NCBI GenBank assembly: GCA_934661715.1
Contig: CAKUJL010000001.1
Coordinates: 1-39,557 of the forward strand
From: an uncultured Oscillospiraceae bacterium
GTDB lineage: Bacteria > Bacillota > Clostridia > Oscillospirales > Oscillospiraceae
Length of the DNA: 39,557 nt
Reading direction: 5' to 3'
Shown here: positions 32,038 through 38,884 of the stretch, in pieces
Layout of the letters: every line of letters begins with the position of its first letter
Position numbering within the stretch: the first letter of the stretch is position 1
The notes under the pieces: generated by a model
What the model saw: the letters and a program-made list of their open reading frames with translations, nothing else
Told to the model about the DNA's origin: nothing
The model's database searches: none
Made by a program: the position numbers and the translations under genes

Positions 32038-32910
32038 TCAAATGAGAAACGCACTGTTCTGTTCCAGCGCGGTTTCCGCCTCCACCTTCATCTGCGGCTC
32101 GGGTGCAAAAAGCTCTGCCGTCTTGCGCTCCAGCCCCTTGGAAAGCGCCTTTAAGTCCTCCGCCGCCATCGCCCGGACAATTCTCGTCAAAAGCCCGTCG
32201 TCCAGCTCCAGCCCCAGAAGCATCGCCGCCCGCCGCACGCGCGTCTCCAGCTCCTGCCGGTACGCTCTTCCGAGCTCTGCCTCCTTACTTAACTTCTTCA
32301 TCGCAAACTCGTCCAAAAGCCCTTCTGCGCCCGCCTGCTTTTTCAGAACCCCCGCGTCCCGCTGCGCCGGCACCGCCACAAACGAAAACTCATACGCGTC
32401 CGCCGCATCGCACAAAACCGCCGCACACCGTTCTCCGCCATATTCTTCGCCCTTCACGTGTCCGCACGAGCCATAGTCCTCGCCGCAAACCGAACACAGC
32501 TTTCTTCTCACCGCGCAGCCGATCGAGACCTCCTTTTTGATGCCGCCTTCAATTTGCCGGATGAGCCCGTCCGTTTCCTCGCCGCGCAGCATATACGCCC
32601 AGCCCTTGAGAAACGTCACACCGTTCTCGCTCAGCACCTCCGTGTCAAAAATCCGCGCCACCTGCTTCTCCGCCGACCACGCGTGGTCCATCACACCCGT
32701 CTTCCCGACAAAAAGCTGTGCCAGCTCCCGGATGCACTGCACGGAAAACCGCTCGTCGTCCCGGTCGACCTGATCGTCACACAGCCGCACCGAAAACACA
32801 TACACGTCCTCCGCCTTCACTTCCGCCTTCGTCAGCCGGTTGATTTTCTCCAGCTGCATCGCATCCGGTGCGCCGCTCAGGCTCACAGCCGCCGCCTTCG
32901 TAACCTTCAT
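32038..32910 (-). CDS. Prohead protease with scaffold-like C terminus (XkdF-like)
   Basis: A 290-residue protein. The N-terminal part shows the phage protease pair: His in TGVMDHAWS (H76) and Ser in KKEVSIG (S129), followed by a zinc-knuckle insert with CSVCG, SCGH and a later Cys (139-162), and SFVAVPAQRDAG. The C-terminal third (about 200-285) is helical and charged, suitable as a scaffold. In such particles it cuts scaffold and capsid arms during head maturation. Start: ATG at 32910 overlapping the portal stop (ATGA). Confidence 0.82.
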   Translation of the reverse strand: MKVTKAAAVSLSGAPDAMQLEKINRLTKAEVKAEDVYVFSVRLCDDQVDRDDERFSVQCIRELAQLFVGKTGVMDHAWSAEKQVARIFDTEVLSENGVTFLKGWAYMLRGEETDGLIRQIEGGIKKEVSIGCAVRRKLCSVCGEDYGSCGHVKGEEYGGERCAAVLCDAADAYEFSFVAVPAQRDAGVLKKQAGAEGLLDEFAMKKLSKEAELGRAYRQELETRVRRAAMLLGLELDDGLLTRIVRAMAAEDLKALSKGLERKTAELFAPEPQMKVEAETALEQNSAFLI

Positions 32911-34043
32911 TGCCCTTCCTCCATTTCCGCGTAAATTTTATCCGCCTGCGCCGTATAAAGCTGCGCGTGCGCCTGCTCGACGATATCCTGCAAGCTGATC
33001 TCGTCCCAAACGATCTCCACTTCCTCCGAAAACCCGTGCAGCTGCATCCAGAGCCTGCAAACCCGCATCAAAACCGGCTCGACCGCTCTTCGAATCGCCC
33101 ACAGCTCAGACGTCAAAAGGTCTGTCTGCTGCGCACTCATCCGCTCGGTCGACGCCCAGCTCAGCCCCAGCAAAAACGGCGGCAGCCCCGTCTTCGCCAC
33201 CAGCTGCTCGAGAATCTGCCTTACCGGCACCTCTGCGTCCAGAATCTGCCCGTCCGCTCCAATGACCTTGATCTCCACATCGCCGACCGCCACAAAATCG
33301 CGCACAACGCCGTGCTTTGCCTCCTGCATCGCCTGTGACCACTGCGAAGCGATCTGTTCGCTCTGCTCCTTCGCGTCGACCAGTGTTCCGTCCTTCGGCT
33401 TATACACCACCGAATAGCGCACATTCCCGGCCCTCTCCCAGTTGGCCCCGATCGTACTGTAGATTTTCAAAAGCACGTCGACCAGAAACGGCATACTCCG
33501 GAACACCGACGTGCCATAGGGATTCTCCTCGTCCGGGTTCCACGCCGCAAACAAAATCAGGTTCTGCCGCGGGAAAATTTTCACTTCCCCGTCCTGCCAC
33601 TGCCCGAACGCAAAATCGAGCGCGGTTTCCCCCTCCTGCACATAGAGCTTCGTCGCGTCGCCCCACAAAAGCGCCGTAATTTCGTCTCCGCTCACGACCA
33701 TCTCGCCAACCGCCCGTCCATAGACGAGCATGCTCTGCAAAAACGCCGACAAAAAGCTGTCCGCGCCGACCTGACCGCGCCCCGCGTTCACCTCCCGCAG
33801 AAATTTCCGCAATCCCTTTTCCGCCTTCGGATTCCAGCACCGCACCGTAAACCCGCTCGAAAGCCGCACGAGCTTTCCGATCGCCGCGTCGAGAAGCGGC
33901 ACCGCGTTCCGAATCTGCCGGTACACCTCCATCTCCCCGCCGCCGAGCGCAGTTGAGCCTGCCAGCATTCCAAACGGATGCTTCGACCCTTCTCGAATCT
34001 GCGCCGCCTTGCAAACCTCTGTCCCTGCCGCCTTTTTCCGCAT
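32907..34043 (-). CDS. Phage portal protein (XkdE-like)
   Basis: A 378-residue portal, the dodecameric ring for DNA entry. Seen: RNAVPLLDAAIGKLVRLSSGF, LREVNAGRGQVGADSFLSAFLQSMLVYGRA (in part), NLILFAAWNPDEENPYGTS, and LVAKTGLPPFLLGLSWASTERMS (in part), the typical portal core. Start: ATG at 34043 (MRKKAAG) with GTGAGG upstream; the reading frame extends further into the terminase gene but without a site. It starts 10 bases after the terminase stop. Confidence 0.9.
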   Translation of the reverse strand: MRKKAAGTEVCKAAQIREGSKHPFGMLAGSTALGGGEMEVYRQIRNAVPLLDAAIGKLVRLSSGFTVRCWNPKAEKGLRKFLREVNAGRGQVGADSFLSAFLQSMLVYGRAVGEMVVSGDEITALLWGDATKLYVQEGETALDFAFGQWQDGEVKIFPRQNLILFAAWNPDEENPYGTSVFRSMPFLVDVLLKIYSTIGANWERAGNVRYSVVYKPKDGTLVDAKEQSEQIASQWSQAMQEAKHGVVRDFVAVGDVEIKVIGADGQILDAEVPVRQILEQLVAKTGLPPFLLGLSWASTERMSAQQTDLLTSELWAIRRAVEPVLMRVCRLWMQLHGFSEEVEIVWDEISLQDIVEQAHAQLYTAQADKIYAEMEEGQ

Positions 34044-34053
34044 CTTCCTCACC

Positions 34054-35301
34054 TCATTCAAATCTTCGTTCCGGCGCACACGCGTAAAATCCCGTGCCGC
34101 CCGCCAGAACGCCCGTCACAAAATACCGCATATCGTCCATCGCGTGATCATTCTTCTTGACGACCCTCTCGCCGCCCGCCGCCGGGTCCCAGACATACAA
34201 GTCCATCTCCCGCAGGCAGTCCGTGCACCGGTCGCAGATGACGATTCTCCCGGATTTCAGCGCGTCCGCCGTCTTCCGAATTCCCGAAAGCACGTCGTTG
34301 TCCGCCTTTTTGACCTTCCAGCCGTCTCTTCGCAAAACCTCAAGAAAACTCGCCGCCGACGGGTCGACGATCACCTCACGCACCGTCCTTCCGCCCGCAA
34401 GCTCCCGGAGCTTTCCCGCGTATTCCGCGTCGGTCATCTGCCGGCCTTCGCGCCGCGAGTCAAAATAAAACTCCTCCACGCGGTACCAGACGCCTCCCAT
34501 CTTCCCCCAAAGCCCGAACGACGCCGGATTCACCGTCCCATAGTCGCACGAAATGACCCACTGCTCAAAAATCCCCGCCGGAACCGGCCGCACACGCTCC
34601 GTGTCAAAAAAGTCATACACCCGGCCCTCCGCCTGACACCACTGTCCCAGAATGAACCGCCGGTAAAAAACGCCCGCATACAGCCTCTCATACCGCCGCC
34701 GCACCGTCCGGCTGAGCGACGGATTGTCCTGCATCGTAAAATGCAGCACCAGGCAATTCCGCTTCTCCGCCTGCAAGATCCACTCCTTATAAAACCAGTG
34801 CTGCGGCCCCTCCGGATTGCAGCTGAACCACAGCCTGCTTCCCTCCACCGAGCACCGCGCACACGCCTGCTCAACAAAAGACCGCGGCATCAATACGACC
34901 TCGTCCAAAAACACGCCCGCCAGCGTCATCCCCTGAATGAGCGCCGCCGAGCCCTCGTCCTTTCCGCCGAAGAGATAAAAATCATTCTCCCGCTTTCCGA
35001 ACGAGACCGTCAGCACGCCCTCTGCCCGCCGTTCCGATACCCGCATCCCGAGCCTTTGCAGCCACGGCAGCAGCTCCTGCACCACATTGCGCCGCACGCC
35101 GCCTCTGGTCTTGCCGCAAAGCGCGAACCGCCTTCCCGAAAAGCAGCTCATCGCCCAGAGAAAGAACCCCAGCCCCATCGCCAGCGTCTTTCCCGACCGC
35201 ACCGCCCCATCGCACACGAGCGCGTCAAAGCCCTTATCCCGGCTTTTCGGCATCCACCACGTCATCGCCCGCACCTGCTTCTTAGACAGCCTCATCGCCA
35301 C
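34054..35301 (-). CDS. Terminase large subunit (PBSX/XtmB-like)
   Basis: A 415-residue packaging motor with complete active sites. ATPase: Walker A GAVRSGKT (32-39) and Walker B VFLDEV (130-135). RNase-H-like nuclease: CDYGTVNP (D253), IVDPSA (D313) and DHAMDDM (D389/D390). It packages DNA into the head. Start: a GTG at 35301 is preferred since GGAGG lies six bases upstream, while the ATG at 35295 would be 12 bases away. Overlaps the small gene upstream by 20 bases. The intact catalytic set argues against simple decay of the cluster. Confidence 0.93.
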   Translation of the reverse strand: MAMRLSKKQVRAMTWWMPKSRDKGFDALVCDGAVRSGKTLAMGLGFFLWAMSCFSGRRFALCGKTRGGVRRNVVQELLPWLQRLGMRVSERRAEGVLTVSFGKRENDFYLFGGKDEGSAALIQGMTLAGVFLDEVVLMPRSFVEQACARCSVEGSRLWFSCNPEGPQHWFYKEWILQAEKRNCLVLHFTMQDNPSLSRTVRRRYERLYAGVFYRRFILGQWCQAEGRVYDFFDTERVRPVPAGIFEQWVISCDYGTVNPASFGLWGKMGGVWYRVEEFYFDSRREGRQMTDAEYAGKLRELAGGRTVREVIVDPSAASFLEVLRRDGWKVKKADNDVLSGIRKTADALKSGRIVICDRCTDCLREMDLYVWDPAAGGERVVKKNDHAMDDMRYFVTGVLAGGTGFYACAPERRFE

Positions 35302-35590
35302 CGCCTTCCTCCATTCCCTGCGCCAGCGCCTGCAAGAACCGCTCGGCTCCGTCGTCTCCGCTCTCTGCCAGCGCCGCCAGCTGCTCCAAAACCTTCGTCC
35401 GGTCCAGAAGCTTAATTTCCACGGTCCCCTTTTCGCTTCTCTTGATCTCCGTCAGCATCGAAAGATCGAGCTTTTCAATGTCCACATCCTCGCACAGCGC
35501 CAGCTTCACGCAGTCGTTGGGCTTTCCGAACGCCATCTTGCGCAGCTGTCTTCGAATCTTCTCCAGATCCGTCAATTTTGCCCGCGCCAT
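35282..35590 (-). CDS. Small terminase-type protein (first gene of the cluster)
   Basis: A 102-residue protein in the XtmA place but shorter than usual small terminases. N terminus MARAKLTDLEKIRRQLRKM is basic and helical, followed by a short stretch around KPNDCVKLALCEDVDIEKLDL (in part) and a C-terminal acidic helix ending in MEEGGGDEAV. No clear HTH for DNA recognition, which may mean nonspecific packaging. Start: ATG at 35590 with GTGAGG upstream. No promoter between it and the terminator hairpin at 35636-35669. Confidence 0.6.
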   Translation of the reverse strand: MARAKLTDLEKIRRQLRKMAFGKPNDCVKLALCEDVDIEKLDLSMLTEIKRSEKGTVEIKLLDRTKVLEQLAALAESGDDGAERFLQALAQGMEEGGGDEAV

Positions 35591-35635
35591 TTCCTCACCC
35601 CGCTTCCCGAGAACCCCTTCTCACCCCTGCCGCGC

Positions 35636-35669
35636 AAAAAAAGAAAAGTTGCCGCAAACCCGGCAACTT
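35636..35669 (-). terminator. Intrinsic terminator upstream of the phage-like cluster, facing into it
   Basis: An 8-bp stem AAGTTGCC/GGCAACTT (35662-35669 with 35646-35653) with an eight-base loop, followed on the minus strand by TTTTCTTTTTTT. It lies 46 bases before the first cluster gene and points towards it; there is no minus-strand gene just upstream for it to serve. Confidence 0.8.
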
Positions 35670-35705
35670 CCCCAAAAATATTTTTCTTCCAATCCGCTCC
35701 CCGTC

Positions 35706-35714
35706 TGTTATAAT
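35706..35714 (+). promoter_or_regulatory. Extended -10 promoter of the rRNA methyltransferase gene
   Basis: TGTTATAAT is a perfect extended -10; the -35 region has only CTTCCA at 17 bases. Expected start near 35721. Confidence 0.6.
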
Positions 35715-35743
35715 ATTCAAAAACCAACAAACAGGAGAACAAC

Positions 35744-36922
35744 ATGACCTATCCCAACGTATGCCTGCGCCGCGGCGAAGCCCCAGACGTCCGCTCCGGC
35801 CAGACGCTGATTTTCGAAAACGAACTCGACTGGGCCGACGACACCTGCACCGACGGCTGCGTCGTCGACGTTCTGGACGACCGCCTGCAATTCACCGCCC
35901 GCGGCTTTTTCAATTCCCAATCCAAGATCACCGTCCGCGTCCTCACGCGCGACAAAGCAGAAGACATCGACGAAGATTTCTTCCGCCGCCGCATTACAAC
36001 CGCGTGGCAGACGCGCAAAGCCCTCGGCTTTTCCAATTCCTGCCGCGTCGTCTTCGGCGAGACAGACGGCCTTCCCGGCCTCACCGTCGACAAATTCGCC
36101 GATTACTTCAGCCTTCAGATCACCTGCCTCGGCCTGGAACGCTGGAAAAGCACCATCGTCACGATTCTGGAAGACCTCTTCTCTCCCAAGGGCATCTACG
36201 AGCGCGACGATCTTCCCGTCCGCGAAAAAGAGAGCCTTCCCCAGATCAAGACCTGCCTTTCCGGCGCCGTCCCCGATGAAATTGCGATCCGCGAGCACGA
36301 TGCAAAAATGCTCGTCTCCATCCCCAACGGCCAGAAAACCGGCCACTTTTTAGACCAGCAGGAAAACCGCGGCCGCATCCGTCCCTACTGTGATGGCAGA
36401 ACCGTTCTCGACCTCTGCTGCTGCACCGGCGGCTTCTCCATCCATGCCGCGCTCTACGGCGCAAAGCACGTGACGTCCGTCGACGTCTCCGAGCAGGCAC
36501 TCTGTCTCGTCCGGAAAAACGCCGCCCTGAACGGCGTCGAAGAAAAGCTCACCACCGTCTGTGAAAACGTCTTCGACCTCGCCAAAGCCTGGTCCGACGA
36601 TGGCCGGAAATTCGGTCTCGTCATCTGTGACCCGCCCGCCTTCGCCAAAAGCCGCAAAGCGCTGGACGCCGCCTACCGAGGCTACAAGGAGCTGAACCTT
36701 CGCTGCATGAAAATGGTAGAGCCCGGCGGCTTTCTCGTCTCGTGCTCGTGCAGCCAGTTCATGACGCCCGAATTATTCCTCGCCATGCTCCGCGAAGCCG
36801 CCCACGATTCCGGCCGCGACGCGCATTTGCTCGAAATTCTCATGCAGTCCCGCGACCACCCCGCCTCCCTCTCGTCCGACAATTCCCTCTACCTCAAAGG
36901 CTACATTCTACAAATATTTTGA
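35744..36922 (+). CDS. Class I SAM-dependent rRNA methyltransferase (RlmI/RlmK-type)
   Basis: A 392-residue enzyme of the family that makes m5C in 23S rRNA. It begins with a PUA-like domain (about 1-70), a linker (75-190), then a Rossmann methyltransferase: LDLCCCTGGFS (222-232) for SAM, DVSEQAL acidic loop, CDPPAFAKS (295-303), and the SCSCSQFM loop (333-340) where the catalytic Cys lies, followed by RDHPASL. Start: ATG at 35744 with AGGAG upstream. Stands alone, ending at a shared hairpin. The exact target nucleotide is inferred from family. Confidence 0.9.
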   Translation: MTYPNVCLRRGEAPDVRSGQTLIFENELDWADDTCTDGCVVDVLDDRLQFTARGFFNSQSKITVRVLTRDKAEDIDEDFFRRRITTAWQTRKALGFSNSCRVVFGETDGLPGLTVDKFADYFSLQITCLGLERWKSTIVTILEDLFSPKGIYERDDLPVREKESLPQIKTCLSGAVPDEIAIREHDAKMLVSIPNGQKTGHFLDQQENRGRIRPYCDGRTVLDLCCCTGGFSIHAALYGAKHVTSVDVSEQALCLVRKNAALNGVEEKLTTVCENVFDLAKAWSDDGRKFGLVICDPPAFAKSRKALDAAYRGYKELNLRCMKMVEPGGFLVSCSCSQFMTPELFLAMLREAAHDSGRDAHLLEILMQSRDHPASLSSDNSLYLKGYILQIF

Positions 36923-36923
36923 C

Positions 36924-36962
36924 AAAACCAAAAGCGCCCGCCATCGATTTGATGGCGGGCGC
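36924..36962 (-). terminator. Terminator between convergent methyltransferase and P-loop genes
   Basis: Perfect 12-bp stem (36934-36945 with 36951-36962), five-base loop, then TTTTGGTTTTG on the minus strand. May also serve the plus-strand gene, but the T run there is absent. Confidence 0.85.
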
Positions 36963-36990
36963 AAACATATCGTCCAAATTCAAAAAAGCG

Positions 36991-37404
36991 TTAATCCATG
37001 TATTTTGCAATATACTCCGGCGGATTGCTGGGGTCGTCCGCAATGGTAAACGTAAACGCCACCTTATTTTCCGCCGAGAACAGATTGCACCAGTCGAGGA
37101 AGTTCTCCGTCTCCACCGCATCCTTCGACTTTGTCAGACTGTACAAGTTGTCGATGAAAATATGCGTGATATCAAAATTGCCCGCGTGCAGACCGCTGAT
37201 AAAGCCCTGCAGCAGCGTATAGCTCTTAATTGCGTACTCGCTGGCGTCAATCAGACGGACGCGATGGTCCACGTCGTAGCGCAGCGTATGTCCCTTTTCA
37301 ATGCACACCATGCTGCCGGACTCGGTCTTGAGTGCGCGCGAAATGGCGTCAATGAGCAGCTTGGTCTTTCCGGAGCCCTCGGGGCCCATCATAATATTAA
37401 CCAT
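36991..37404 (-). CDS. Small P-loop protein of unknown function
   Basis: A 137-residue protein with Walker A GPEGSGKT (7-14) right at the N terminus, a Walker-B-like strand HIFIDN (81-86), and a C-terminal KVAFTFTIADDPSNPPEYI (in part). The size fits a minimal nucleotide-binding fold of the RecA/KAP type without further domains. No partner gene is near and I do not recognise a named family. Start: ATG at 37404 with AGGAGG eight bases upstream, in place of the ATG at 37425. It has its own good promoter and a strong terminator, so it is likely expressed as a single-gene unit. Confidence 0.8.
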   Translation of the reverse strand: MVNIMMGPEGSGKTKLLIDAISRALKTESGSMVCIEKGHTLRYDVDHRVRLIDASEYAIKSYTLLQGFISGLHAGNFDITHIFIDNLYSLTKSKDAVETENFLDWCNLFSAENKVAFTFTIADDPSNPPEYIAKYMD

Positions 37405-37463
37405 AGGGCATTCCTCCTTTTGCATTCGCCGTCAAACGCGGCGGCGTCTTTATGGTTATGACC

Positions 37464-37492
37464 ATTCTATCAGGTTTTCACCCGAAACTCAA
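37464..37492 (-). promoter_or_regulatory. Promoter of the small P-loop protein gene
   Basis: TTGAGT (37492-37487), 17 bases, TAGAAT (37469-37464) with a TG one base before it (extended -10). Confidence 0.75.
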
Positions 37493-37534
37493 TGGCAATC
37501 GTGCCAAACTTCGTAAACTTTTCTTGAATACTGC

Positions 37535-38815
37535 TCAGCCGCCGAGCATCGTCTTGGCAAGCGTCCGGCTCGCGCTCTGCCTTCCCTTGTCAAACGGGTC
37601 GATGCCGCACGCGCACGCGCTCAAGGCCGCCGCCAGCTCAAAGAAGTAAAACAGCTCCCCGAGCCCCGCCGCGTCAAGCGTCTGCATTTCCACCTGCACC
37701 ACCGGCACATCCAGATCGGTGTGCGCCTGCAAAACCGCCTGAACCGCCGCCTCCTGCGCGTCCAGAAGCGTCTTTCCCGAAAGATAGCCCAAGCCGTCGT
37801 AGTCCTTCCAGTCCATTTCAATGTTGACCTTCTGGAAGCACCGCTCCGGCACCTGCAAAAGCGTCTCAAACACGCGCTTCTCTCCGCCCTGTAACATCGT
37901 GTCGAGCCCGTCCAGAGCCCCCGGCAGTCCCGCGTACACCGGCAAAGCGCCCGCGCCCTCCTGACACGTGTGCCGCGTCATATACGCCTCCCACCAGCCG
38001 CCGAACGCGCCAAAATCGGGTGCGAAGCAGCCGAGTATCTCCGCCGCGCGTCCCTTCTGCGTAAGCGCGTACCGGGCCCCCGCGTACATCCACACCGGGT
38101 TTTCAAACGCCCTGAGATCATACTGCGAAAAGCCCTCTGCCGCGCCCTCCAGAACGCCCAGCGGGTCGATCCCCGCCGCCGCCAGCACCAGCAGCGTCCC
38201 CGCGTTCAGTGCGCTCACGCGCCCGCCAAGGCACTCCGGCATCGGAAGAAACGTAAACCCTTCCTCCTTCGCCATCACCGCCAACGAAGACCCCGCGCCG
38301 GCGCTGACATACACGCGCTCCTTCGCTTCTTTCCCATACCGCCGCTCCATGAGCCACCGAAGCGCCCGCGAAGCCGCGCACATCTCCAGTTCCAGCCCCT
38401 CCGCGCTTAATAGCAGCAGACAAAAGTCCTGCCCTTCCAATAGCCTGCAAAGCGCGATCCAGTCCGAGCTTGCGAGACTGTCTCCCGTGAACAAGATCTG
38501 CATCCGGTCGCCCAGCAGATTCCGGTACCGTCCGCCCAGCGCCTCCACGCCCGCCTTCGCCGCAAGATACGCCTCTCCCGCGCCCGCAACGACAAGCGTC
38601 CGGCACTGCCCCTCTATTTTCTCGCAGGCCGACCGGATGGCGTGGATCGTCCTTGCCGTGATGGCGTCCGGCTGTCCGAGCCAGCCCAGAAATTCCGGCG
38701 CACCCGGCTGACCCGAGCGCAGATGCAGATGCGCGTCAAATAAATCCTTTTCACACCCCAGCAGCTGCGGCAGCGACACACAGCTCCAGATACTCGAAAG
38801 CTCCACATTGATCAT
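37535..38815 (-). CDS. Glucose-6-phosphate isomerase-fold protein, probably catalytically altered
   Basis: A 426-residue protein whose whole length follows Firmicutes phosphoglucose isomerase (double SIS fold): FLGWLGQPDA, TLVVAGAGEAYLAA, LLEGQDF, CLGGRVSALNAG, WWEAYM, YLSGKTLLDAQEAAV, QAHTDLDVP, YFFELAAALSACACGIDPFD (each in part). Compared from memory with normal enzymes, the phosphate loop SKSGTT reads SAEGLE (137-142), the catalytic GESEGK region reads RHTCQEG (281-287), and the late base Lys (VEAYK) reads SASR (near 417). Arg199 and His365 remain. So it is either a pseudoenzyme or acts on another sugar phosphate. Start: ATG at 38815 with AAGGGTG upstream. Own promoter. Confidence 0.75.
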   Translation of the reverse strand: MINVELSSIWSCVSLPQLLGCEKDLFDAHLHLRSGQPGAPEFLGWLGQPDAITARTIHAIRSACEKIEGQCRTLVVAGAGEAYLAAKAGVEALGGRYRNLLGDRMQILFTGDSLASSDWIALCRLLEGQDFCLLLLSAEGLELEMCAASRALRWLMERRYGKEAKERVYVSAGAGSSLAVMAKEEGFTFLPMPECLGGRVSALNAGTLLVLAAAGIDPLGVLEGAAEGFSQYDLRAFENPVWMYAGARYALTQKGRAAEILGCFAPDFGAFGGWWEAYMTRHTCQEGAGALPVYAGLPGALDGLDTMLQGGEKRVFETLLQVPERCFQKVNIEMDWKDYDGLGYLSGKTLLDAQEAAVQAVLQAHTDLDVPVVQVEMQTLDAAGLGELFYFFELAAALSACACGIDPFDKGRQSASRTLAKTMLGG

Positions 38816-38847
38816 TCGTACTTCACCCTTTCGAAGCGCTTTTTCCC

Positions 38848-38875
38848 ATTATACTACACGCCCACGAAAAAGCAA
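38848..38875 (-). promoter_or_regulatory. Promoter of the isomerase-like gene
   Basis: TTGCTT (38875-38870), 16 bases, TATAAT (38853-38848) on the minus strand; the -35 lies 10 bases from the dacF-like stop codon. Confidence 0.68.
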
Positions 38876-38884
38876 AGCCCGCGT

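Larger units (their letters stand above)
23062..35590 (-). mobile_element. PBSX-like phage particle cluster (gene-transfer-agent-like or remnant), 19 genes
   Basis: A single minus-strand run covering terminase to baseplate in PBSX order (xtmA-xtmB-xkdE to xkdU). Nearly every junction overlaps (ATGA) or is within about 20 bases, and no frame is broken. There is no integrase, repressor, replication, tail-fibre, holin or lysin gene, no repeat that I can identify as att, and no full-size tape measure. Flanks are chromosomal genes. Codon and base use look like the neighbours, suggesting long residence. Confidence 0.85.

Noticed and set aside
34009..35415. Plus-strand frame of 468 codons opposite terminase
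   Set aside because: Pro/Arg/His-rich shadow reading; the terminase strand has complete catalytic motifs.
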